The notes below the pieces were generated by a model. The model worked only from the letters and a program-made list of their open reading frames with translations. It had not been told where the DNA came from and searched no databases. A stretch of 48,909 nt of DNA from an uncultured Sutterella sp. (GTDB lineage Bacteria > Pseudomonadota > Gammaproteobacteria > Burkholderiales > Burkholderiaceae_F). The translations under genes were made by a program, and so were the position numbers. The stretch is taken from positions 1-48,909 of the forward strand of contig CAKQKT010000003.1 in assembly GCA_934249275.1 (NCBI GenBank). The letters run 5' to 3'. Positions 27,224 through 32,762 of the stretch are shown one piece after another (position 1 is the stretch's first letter; each line of letters opens with the position of its first letter).

Positions 27224-28068
27224 CCCCTGGATATTCGATTCCTCGCGGCAAGGATGCGGGAGGCGAGCGAGCTGTCCGTCTTCGCCTCCACCTTGTCGCC
27301 GTACTTCTCCGGCGCCCATTTCTTCAGCAAGTCCAGGCGCGTCGACACCGCGAGCTTTCTCGCGTACACCGCATCCCCCTTCTTCACGTCCTTGCTCAGC
27401 AGGTTCCCGTCGTTGTCATAGCGCTCGTAGATGTCCTCAACCATCAGCGGGTCCGTCGCCATCGCCAGCGCCTCCTCCGCCAACGCATCCACGCCCTGCT
27501 CCCGAGCCTTCGCCACAGCCGCCTTCCACTCCGGATCCTTCGAGCACCACGCCGAGAGCGTCCCTCGATTCAATCCCAACCGCTTCGCGAAAAGAAGCAT
27601 CATCCCGCCCTGCGCAAGGTAGGCGCACAACGCCTCCAAGCACTCGGGCGACTTCACCACACGGCCCGTCTCAGGATCCGTCGGCAGATCCACGGGCACG
27701 TCCGGCACCCCCACAAGCGCCTCCGTCGCCGCCTGCTGCATCAGCGACCTGTCCGCCTTCGTCAACCCCGGTCGACGCTTCCTCGGCTTCCACTCGGGCC
27801 TCCACTCCTCGTCAGGCGTCACGGGCTTGTAGTTCGGTCGACGCTTCGACGGATCCACGTCCGACACCAACTGAGGCGCCCCCTCATGCACGATCCGAAC
27901 CACAGGACCGGAATGGCCTCCAGAAGACCCCTCATCGGCCTCAGGCGCGTCGAACAAAGAGTCCCTTTGTGGTCGTTCGTCCGAAGGCGTCGATGCGTCA
28001 GAGCGCGTTTTAGGGGCCTTCTCGATGATTTCAACCAATTTGATGCGGTTTGACGTTTCTTGAGCCAT
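27220..28068 (-). CDS. terS: Terminase small subunit
   Basis: A 282-aa product. The N-terminal 115 residues are charged and low complexity. Residues 120-280 match the small-terminase pattern: CLEALCAYLAQG--L--FAKRLGLNRGTLSAWCSKDPEW (an HTH), AREQGVDALAEEALAMATDP, YARKLAVSTRLDLLKKWAPEKYGDK. It recognises the packaging site and recruits TerL. It is separated from terL by the immunity and primase genes, which is unusual. Its 3' end meets the repressor 3' end, sharing stop bases (CTAA). A transcript reading on leftward is antisense to the repressor gene. The RBS AGGA lies 10 nt from the ATG. Confidence 0.85.
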   Translation of the reverse strand: MAQETSNRIKLVEIIEKAPKTRSDASTPSDERPQRDSLFDAPEADEGSSGGHSGPVVRIVHEGAPQLVSDVDPSKRRPNYKPVTPDEEWRPEWKPRKRRPGLTKADRSLMQQAATEALVGVPDVPVDLPTDPETGRVVKSPECLEALCAYLAQGGMMLLFAKRLGLNRGTLSAWCSKDPEWKAAVAKAREQGVDALAEEALAMATDPLMVEDIYERYDNDGNLLSKDVKKGDAVYARKLAVSTRLDLLKKWAPEKYGDKVEAKTDSSLASRILAARNRISRG

Positions 28069-28257
28069 TGTGAAAATTTCCTAAAAATTTTTTGGAGGAA
28101 GGGTCGAGAGCTGTGGGCTGTGGGGTCGTCGGGGACTGTCGGGGAACTCGTGAAAAATCGAAGTTCGAAAATGAAAAATTTTTGGGGTCGCCGCTCGGGT
28201 GAGGTCCCCCGCGGGTCGACGGCGAAATTGGGCCCCCGGGGTCGACTTGGCGGGTTG
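28069..28257. other. Gene-free segment beside terS with five GGGTCG repeats; candidate packaging site
   Basis: Five plus-strand GGGTCG copies start at 28,101, 28,123, 28,185, 28,213 and 28,239; the last two extend to GGGTCGAC. An A-rich stretch with the dyad TCGAA-G-TTCGA lies between copies 2 and 3. Packaging sites commonly flank or lie inside terS and contain repeated TerS-binding sequences, so a pac or cos role is plausible but not shown. Confidence 0.4.
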
Positions 28258-28509
28258 TCAGCTGACCGTCACCCGCCGCCCCGCCCGGACCGTCACCCAG
28301 GCCGCCGGCAGCACGGCGCGCCGATGGCACCGAACGAAATCTTTTGCCGTGTAGAAAGGCACCCCATAGCGGGCGGCGGCCGCGGCCACGGTCTCACCGG
28401 CGGCCACTCGCTGCCGGATTTCCTCAACAACGGAATCAGGCCAGCGACAGCGGGCGGAATCCTCACCCAATGGCCGGCCGGCCTCACTTACTGCGATTGT
28501 CTTTGTCAT
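28258..28509 (-). CDS. Small HTH DNA-binding protein
   Basis: An 83-aa product with GGAGG 7 nt before the ATG at 28,509. Residues 24-60 (WPDSVVEEIRQRVAAGETVAAAAARYGVPFYTAKDF, given here in part) form a homeodomain-like HTH as in small terminases and transposase-type regulators. The C-terminus is Arg/Val rich. It lies upstream of terS on the same strand, 190 nt away, and could regulate terS or bind the repeats between them. Its own promoter may be TTGCAC/TAGACT near 28,540-28,565 on the minus strand (weak). Confidence 0.6.
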   Translation of the reverse strand: MTKTIAVSEAGRPLGEDSARCRWPDSVVEEIRQRVAAGETVAAAAARYGVPFYTAKDFVRCHRRAVLPAAWVTVRAGRRVTVS

Positions 28510-28872
28510 CGTCTAGCCTCCATTCTTTCCACCGGAGTCTAGCCGTAAGCACCGGCGGGGTGCAAAGCCGTGGGCTTAACGGCGTGCAATCGTTGACAGT
28601 AAGCGCAGACAGTACTACAGGGCAGAAAGTACATACAGAAATACCCACACTTTCCACGGAGCAGTGATGCCGGCGCGGCTTTGCAGGCAAAAAAAAGACC
28701 GTCTGGTCGGTTTGTGCGCGCCCGGGGCAAAACCCCGTCACAGCCGCCGCGCCGTTGGGTAGGTCAAACCCAATGCACCCAATGCACCCAACGCGCCGGC
28801 CTCAACGCACCACACCACACCACACCACGCCGCGGGCCGTCTAGCCATTGCAGGCGTCGAGCCTCAGGCCCC
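28510..28872. other. Gene-free left part of the control region
   Basis: No convincing gene. Contents: a possible minus-strand promoter for the HTH gene, a short minus-strand hairpin with a T-run (GACC-AGAC-GGTC then T8, 28,688-28,708), a CGGGG/CCCCG hairpin near 28,735, the tandem TGGGTGCAT repeat (28,773-28,790) and a CACAC microsatellite (28,808-28,828). Confidence 0.5.
28773..28790 (-). repeat. Tandem TGGGTGCAT pair
   Basis: On the minus strand TGGGTGCAT occurs twice head to tail with no spacer, followed by TGGGTTTGAC. The 9-mer equals the first nine bases of the five late intergenic motifs, linking this control region to the late genes. Confidence 0.65.
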
Positions 28873-28873
28873 C

Positions 28874-29000
28874 GCAGTGCTTAAGTGCTTAATTAGCCCC
28901 GAATCTATCCCCCTATATATAAGACTGTTAAAGGGGTACCCCTTACTTTCTCTCTCATGTGCGAAATAGATAGAGGCCAAATTAAGCACTTAAGCACTGC
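28874..29000. repeat. Nested dyad structure, candidate origin or operator complex
   Basis: Perfect 21-bp inverted arms lie at 28,874-28,894 and 28,980-29,000; each arm contains a tandem GTGCTTAA or TTAAGCAC pair. Inside them TCTATC (28,904-28,909) and GATAGA (28,969-28,974) form a second pair. A perfect 14-bp palindrome, AAGGGGTACCCCTT, lies at 28,931-28,944. The three centres (28,937; 28,939; 28,937.5) almost coincide. A TATATATAAG tract lies beside the central palindrome. The structure is gene-free and could be a replication origin, a paired operator or a cruciform. Confidence 0.75.
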
Positions 29001-29013
29001 TCCTATCTCCTTT

Positions 29014-29126
29014 CAACTCCCAAAAAATCAGAGTTACGCCCCAACTCATCAAAAAAGCGAGTTAACCCCGTCTACACAACTCGCAGAAAAAGAGAGTTAC
29101 GCACAACTCACAAAAAACATGAGCTC
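29014..29126. repeat. Four 23-bp operator/iteron units CAACTC-N11-GAGTTA
   Basis: Units start at 29,014, 29,042, 29,077 and 29,104. In each, CAACTC and the second half are exactly 17 nt apart; the second half is GAGTTA in units 1-3 and GAGCTC in unit 4. The 11-nt centre always contains a run of five or six A, except that unit 3 has its run after a G. AACTC and GAGTT are inverted, so each unit is a dyad. Start spacings are 28, 35 and 27. The pattern suggests cooperative dimer binding on bent DNA, as for initiator iterons or multi-operator control. Confidence 0.75.
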
Positions 29127-29219
29127 AGGCCGACCGGCGCCCCGTGGCCCCTAGGGGCAGGGAAAAGCTGGCCGGGCCGCCTTTCTTTGCGCCGACGCAA
29201 TATAGTTTGACCTGCATCA

Positions 29220-29267
29220 AATTTTCGCACAACGTTTACTTTGTATAGTATTGCTTTCAAAAGCAAT
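29220..29267 (+). promoter_or_regulatory. Candidate early promoter with 18-bp palindromic operator
   Basis: TATAGT (29,244-29,249) lies 16 nt after TTTTCG, a poor -35, within an AT-rich stretch. A perfect dyad ATTGCTTT-CA-AAAGCAAT (29,250-29,267) begins at the next base and would cover the start site. It lies 75 nt before the first early gene. Confidence 0.55.
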
Positions 29268-29341
29268 GAAAGGCACAATATACGCAATGGAGCGCAAGAC
29301 AAACGGCGCTCATAAGCGAATAAATACAAGGAAACGCAATC

Positions 29342-29668
29342 ATGGCATTCATTCTCAAACTTCACAGCGCCGGACGCCTCTCTGGTAATGACCGCCGCCG
29401 CCCCGCTCTCTCCTTCGCTACGTTTAACGAAGCGTTCGAAAGTGCCCGCGAGATCTTCGCTTATATCGCAGAAAACACGAAAGCAGCCGGCTACGGCCTT
29501 AAGGCCCCCCGCGTCACTATCGCCGATAGCACCGGCCGCGGGCTTTTCGTGGGCCGCCTCTCTTCCCTTCGTAGCCCATGGGCCACTCATTTTTATATGG
29601 ACTGCCGCCAGCCCGGTAACACCACTTACAAACACTGGCGCGATTACGTGGCAATTCAGGAGTTTTAA
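29342..29668 (+). CDS. Early phage protein of unknown function
   Basis: A 108-aa basic product, not recognised. Features: an N-terminal FILKLHSAGRLSG strand-turn, a helix with FNEAFESAREIFAYIAEN, RVTIADSTGRGLFVGRL, and an aromatic end (HFYMDCRQPGNTTYKHW). It is the first gene after the candidate early promoter. AAGGAAAC lies before ATCATGG, a leader shared with the next orphan genes. Alanine codons are almost all GCC, as in the rest of the 29.3-32.4 kb cassette. Confidence 0.65.
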   Translation: MAFILKLHSAGRLSGNDRRRPALSFATFNEAFESAREIFAYIAENTKAAGYGLKAPRVTIADSTGRGLFVGRLSSLRSPWATHFYMDCRQPGNTTYKHWRDYVAIQEF

Positions 29669-29670
29669 AA

Positions 29671-29850
29671 ATGCCCGCCGAACGCGTCCAAACACTTTGC
29701 GTGCTCATCCTGATCGCCGCCGCCCTGGCCGCCGCCTATTCCTCCTGCTGGATTTTTACCCGCGGTTATTTCTTTGAGTCTCTTTTGCCGCTCATTCCTT
29801 TCGGGCTTTTCGAATCTGCCGTTGTGTACGTACTGGAGCACTACGAATAA
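29671..29850 (+). CDS. Small membrane protein
   Basis: A 59-aa product starting 2 nt after the previous stop, with AGGAG 8 nt before the ATG. Residues 6-28 (VQTLCVLILIAAALAAAYSSC) form one membrane helix; a second hydrophobic stretch is SLLPLIPFGLFESAVVYVL. It ends in EHYE. Not recognised. Tight spacing suggests cotranslation with the 108-aa protein. Early phage microproteins of this type often act on host membrane functions, but no role can be assigned. Confidence 0.6.
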   Translation: MPAERVQTLCVLILIAAALAAAYSSCWIFTRGYFFESLLPLIPFGLFESAVVYVLEHYE

Positions 29851-29902
29851 ACAAACCCGCCCGGCCCTGCCGGACCCTCTCTCACTCTTAGGAAACATAA
29901 TC

Positions 29903-30628
29903 ATGACCACTATTAATAAGAAAACCCTTATTTCCGCCGCCCTCTCTGCAGTTGCTGAGGATCGCGACGTTAAAGCCCATGGCCTGAACGCCGACGCTGT
30001 GGCCGCCTACATTCCCGAAATTGTCGAGGCCGCCGATATGCCGGACGAAATCCCCGTGACGATGACGGGCCGCGAAGCTGATGCCGCCCTGCTCAATGGC
30101 GCCGACGACTGGAAACACTACGCGTTGAGCGGCTGCGCCGCTATCTGCGGCACGTACGAAATTCTCGTGCGTCATCACGGCGAAAAAGAGGCCGCCGCCA
30201 TTGTGGATAAAGACGATGAGTTCGCCGGAGATCAGGCCATTGCTGAGCAGGCCACATATTTGGCTAATGCCGCCGGCGTCATTTACGCCGCTCTTGTTCG
30301 CCTCATCGATGAGCGCGCGAATGATCAGGAAAAAGCGCAGCGCACTTTTAGGCACCTTATCCAGTGCGGCACTACTGCCTTTTACGTCCTGCCTGTGGGC
30401 TTTAACACCGCTAAAAGCGGGGCCACGTACAAGCATTATCGCGTTTTGGCAACCGGTAAAGGCGGGAAACCGTACGACGTCACTTTTTGGATGCACGCGG
30501 CCTTAGGTTTCCGCGAAACCAAAAACAGCATCTCTCTGCGCGGCTTTATGGACACAGCCAGCGAGATTAAAGCCCGCATTAAGGCCCTGAACGCAGGGGC
30601 CGCCGTAACGGTTGAATTCATCATCTAA
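29903..30628 (+). CDS. Orphan early phage protein
   Basis: A 241-aa product starting at 29,903 (MTTINKKTLISAALSAV); an upstream in-frame extension overlaps the membrane protein gene and has no RBS. Residues 35-90 are acidic and helical (LNADAVAAYIPEIVEAADMPDE). The C-terminal 80 residues contain FYVLPVGFNTAKSGATYKHYRVLATGKGGKPYDV and a TFWMHAALGFRETKNS segment, which looks like a compact beta domain. No family recognised. The leader is AGGAAACATAATCATGAC. Two GC-rich hairpins follow the gene. Confidence 0.65.
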   Translation: MTTINKKTLISAALSAVAEDRDVKAHGLNADAVAAYIPEIVEAADMPDEIPVTMTGREADAALLNGADDWKHYALSGCAAICGTYEILVRHHGEKEAAAIVDKDDEFAGDQAIAEQATYLANAAGVIYAALVRLIDERANDQEKAQRTFRHLIQCGTTAFYVLPVGFNTAKSGATYKHYRVLATGKGGKPYDVTFWMHAALGFRETKNSISLRGFMDTASEIKARIKALNAGAAVTVEFII

Positions 30629-30637
30629 TCCTGCCCG

Positions 30638-30686
30638 CCCCGCTACGGCGGGGCCTGCATACCTAAGCACCGCGGGCCGGTGCTTA
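30638..30686 (+). terminator. Pair of intergenic hairpins
   Basis: GCCCCGC-TACG-GCGGGGC (30,638-30,655) has a perfect 7-bp stem closed by a UNCG-type tetraloop. TAAGCACC/GGTGCTTA (30,664-30,686) is a perfect 8-bp stem. No T-run follows, so these may protect or process mRNA rather than terminate. The first stem recurs at 31,379-31,396. Confidence 0.6.
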
Positions 30687-30742
30687 TGCCTGCAGCCAAT
30701 AGCAGGGATTTTTACCAACTGACTAATAAGGAAACATTGATC

Positions 30743-31369
30743 ATGACAACTACCCGCGTTCGCCTTTACGACATTGACACCGGCGCTTATGACGTCTCTT
30801 CCGATGGAAATTCTGTCGACATTTACGGCACCGCATATTTCGCCGGCGCTGCTCTTGATCCCGTCTCGTTCCGATTGATCCTTACCCGCGCCAATAGCGA
30901 GGATCCGGAAGGCGCCGCCGTGATCGTTTTCAACGATGAGGAATTAGCCGCCGCCGGTCTTGGTCTTGCAAACGAAACTGCTGAGGCCGCATTACTGGAC
31001 GCCCTCCGTACTCCTGGGTATCAGACCGCCGGCGCCCCGGCCGTCCTTACTCGCTGCCTAATCGATAACTATCTGGAACCTGAGAAAGCAGGCGCCGGCA
31101 GTAATGAGCGCCTTATTACCGCCTCTGGTTATCAGGTGTTTATCGCCCCCTCTGATGATTGGGAATGCAGCCCCGATAGCGCAGATGTTTATGTATTCGA
31201 ACACTATTTCGACGATATGCCGGCGGCCACTGCTACCGATTGTGAGAACTGGTCAGCCGCCGAAGATCAGTTAAGCGGTTACTGCCCCGATGCGGTGCTT
31301 TTCGCTGTACGCCGCTGGCATTACCTCAACAAAACGGAATGGGCCGCCGTTGATTCTTTCTTTGCCTGA
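30743..31369 (+). CDS. Orphan acidic early phage protein
   Basis: A 208-aa strongly acidic product starting at 30,743 (MTTTRVRLYDIDTGAYDVSSDG), with AAGGAAACATTG before ATCATGAC. It has beta-rich N-terminal sequence with AYFAGAALDPVSFRLILT, a central ALLDALRTPGYQTAGAP and a C-terminal Asp/Glu/Trp-rich part (DDWECSPDSADVYVFEHYFDDMP). No family recognised. High acidity suggests a nucleic-acid mimic or a binder of a basic host protein; this is inference only. It ends just before a hairpin with the same stem as the one before the gene. Confidence 0.65.
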   Translation: MTTTRVRLYDIDTGAYDVSSDGNSVDIYGTAYFAGAALDPVSFRLILTRANSEDPEGAAVIVFNDEELAAAGLGLANETAEAALLDALRTPGYQTAGAPAVLTRCLIDNYLEPEKAGAGSNERLITASGYQVFIAPSDDWECSPDSADVYVFEHYFDDMPAATATDCENWSAAEDQLSGYCPDAVLFAVRRWHYLNKTEWAAVDSFFA

Positions 31370-31378
31370 TCAGTAATC

Positions 31379-31396
31379 GCCCCGCCCCGGCGGGGC
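31379..31396 (+). terminator. Intergenic GC-rich hairpin (repeat of 30,638 stem)
   Basis: GCCCCGC-CCCG-GCGGGGC has the same 7-bp stem as the hairpin at 30,638 with a different loop, and is followed by TTATC. REP-like use after two consecutive genes suggests mRNA stabilisation or attenuation. Confidence 0.55.
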
Positions 31397-31433
31397 TTAT
31401 CTCAACTCACGAAAAAAAAAGGAAATACGCATC

Positions 31434-31541
31434 ATGACCGTCACCAAATTGGAAGCCCGCGCCGTTGACACTCTCAATGTTGAGTTACCGGCTGCCGGCT
31501 GTAAGGCCGCCCATAACGCAATCTTTGGGGGCCTCGAATGA
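31434..31541 (+). CDS. Predicted 35-aa microprotein
   Basis: A 35-residue frame (MTVTKLEARAVDTLNVEL...) with a strong AAAAAAAGGAAA and the ATCATGAC leader shared by the neighbouring genes. It ends in GLE with ATGA overlap to the next small gene. Its length alone is not convincing; the conserved leader and coupling are the evidence. Function unknown. Confidence 0.5.
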   Translation: MTVTKLEARAVDTLNVELPAAGCKAAHNAIFGGLE

Positions 31542-31696
31542 CTTACAGAGTTAAATGCCGAATGAAAGGTGCCCCGGCCGGCGCCCGCTGGCTAATGCTG
31601 CCCTGCTCCTTCGCAACAATGGCAGAGGCACTACTAGCCGCCTATAAGGCCCGCCAGCGGTTCCATCTTTTGCAGTTTTCTGTAGTGGCCCAATGA
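31538..31696 (+). CDS. Predicted 52-aa basic microprotein
   Basis: A 52-residue frame starting in an ATGA overlap with the 35-aa gene (MTYRVKCRMKGAPAGARWLML). It is basic, with a helical FATMAEALLAAYKARQRFHLLQF end. Not recognised. A terminator-like hairpin follows 30 nt downstream, so it probably closes a small operon. Confidence 0.5.
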   Translation: MTYRVKCRMKGAPAGARWLMLPCSFATMAEALLAAYKARQRFHLLQFSVVAQ

Positions 31697-31726
31697 CAAA
31701 CCCGCCGCCCCTAACTGGGCGGCCGT

Positions 31727-31771
31727 AGAGAAAAGCCTACTAGGCCCCGCGCATTTAGCGGGCTTTTCTCT
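31727..31771 (+). terminator. Rho-independent terminator
   Basis: The inner stem CCCGC-GCATTTA-GCGGG is followed by CTTTTCTCT. Outer arms AGAGAAAAGCC/GGCTTTTCTCT are a perfect 11 bp, so the T-rich tail can also pair with the upstream arm. It ends the microprotein operon. Confidence 0.7.
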
Positions 31772-31782
31772 GCGCAGAAAAC

Positions 31783-31834
31783 GGGGCGGCATATCTCCTA
31801 GCGCCGGCAATGCCGGCAATGCTGCCCCGCCCTC
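31783..31834 (+). other. GC-rich hairpin before the Ala/Pro-rich gene
   Basis: CGGGGCGGCA and TGCTGCCCCG pair with one G-U; inside lies GCCGGC-AAT-GCCGGC. It sits 20-30 nt before the RBS of the next gene and may affect its translation. Confidence 0.5.
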
Positions 31835-31863
31835 AACTCGAAATTTTTAGGAGTGTCTCAATA

Positions 31864-32412
31864 ATGAGCATTGAAACTGAGATTCAAACACTGGCCGCGG
31901 CCTTGAAAAGCAATACGGCCGCCCTGGCCGATCTGGCCGCCGCTGTTCGCTCCGTGGCCACTGGCCGCAGTTTAAACACCACCCCCGCCGGCATTAATCA
32001 GGCCCGCCCCGCTGATGAGCGGGCCACGGCCCCCGCTGAAACTGTTCAGCCTGTCGAACCGGCCGCCCCGGTTGAATCCGCCCCCGCCGCCGGCATGAAT
32101 CCGCCGCCGGCAGAAAAGCAGGCCGCCAAAGCCGCCCCGGCCGAGCAGGAAAAGACCGACGCTCCGCAGTCAAAGCCGGCAGCCGAACCGGTTGCGGCCG
32201 CCGACGGCGCCGCGGCTGAACTAGCCGCAATGAGCCCGGCCGATTTCATGGAGCGTATTCGCGAACTTACTCAGGGTGTACCGGGTGCCCGTGACCTGCT
32301 GGCGCGAGTGCTCAAGGCGAACGGCTGGTCCAGTTTCAGAACCCTCGAACGTTCCGACTACGCGACCGCGGTCAACGCCATCGCGGCTGAACTAGCGGGC
32401 GGGAGGGCCTAA
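31864..32412 (+). CDS. Early protein with coiled coil, Ala/Pro linker and C-terminal domain
   Basis: A 182-aa product starting at 31,864 (MSIETEIQTLAAALKSN) with AGGAG 10 nt upstream. Residues 1-40 form a coiled coil. Residues 45-120 are a disordered Ala/Pro/Glu linker (PAETVQPVEPAAPVESAPAAG). Residues 120-182 form a compact domain (SPADFMERIRELTQGVPGARD..., W-SFRTLERSDY). The modular design suggests an adaptor in the replication complex, as it directly precedes replication genes; no family is recognised. Confidence 0.65.
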   Translation: MSIETEIQTLAAALKSNTAALADLAAAVRSVATGRSLNTTPAGINQARPADERATAPAETVQPVEPAAPVESAPAAGMNPPPAEKQAAKAAPAEQEKTDAPQSKPAAEPVAAADGAAAELAAMSPADFMERIRELTQGVPGARDLLARVLKANGWSSFRTLERSDYATAVNAIAAELAGGRA

Positions 32413-32414
32413 CC

Positions 32415-32762
32415 ATGCCGGGGAAATACGACAACGTGCTCGCAGCACTTAAGAAGGCCAAGGCTGAACTACCTGCAGTTCACCTGATCTCAGACCCGCC
32501 AGACTGGTGCCTCCACAAGACTGATGTCAAAAAAGCGAGGTGCGCGGTTACGCGCTTGTATGAGTCGCTTCGCCACGTCAAGCCGAACGGTGCGGCCACC
32601 GCGGTAATTGCTGAAGTTACCCACCTTAGTCGCACTTTTTACCCTTGGGAAATGACCATCTGTGGAGACTTCCGTCTTATCTCTAGTGACTACGCTCGCT
32701 TCGTTAACGAATCGCTCAACGCATGGATCAATCTCTACGAGGAGGCCAACCATGCCGAATAA
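32415..32762 (+). CDS. Phage protein of unknown function
   Basis: A 115-aa product with GGAGG 8 nt upstream, starting 2 nt after the previous stop. Sequence: N-terminal Lys-rich helix (YDNVLAALKKAKAELP), a CLHKTDVKKARCAV segment and an aromatic acidic C-terminus (YARFVNESLNAWINLYEEANHAE). Not recognised. The 3' end overlaps the DUF2800 gene by 11 nt, so it belongs to the replication/recombination operon. From here on codon use shifts from the GCC-heavy cassette to the pattern of the rest of the phage. Confidence 0.65.
   Translation: MPGKYDNVLAALKKAKAELPAVHLISDPPDWCLHKTDVKKARCAVTRLYESLRHVKPNGAATAVIAEVTHLSRTFYPWEMTICGDFRLISSDYARFVNESLNAWINLYEEANHAE

Noticed and set aside
27192..28013. Plus-strand frame of 273 codons rich in Pro, Ser and Arg
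   Set aside because: Antisense to terS; low-complexity sequence produced by the codon bias of the opposite strand.
28808..28828. CACAC repeat considered as a CRISPR-like or iteron array
   Set aside because: A simple 5-bp microsatellite without spacers. No CRISPR array or cas gene is seen in the window; the Cas4-like DUF2800 protein belongs to the phage recombination module.
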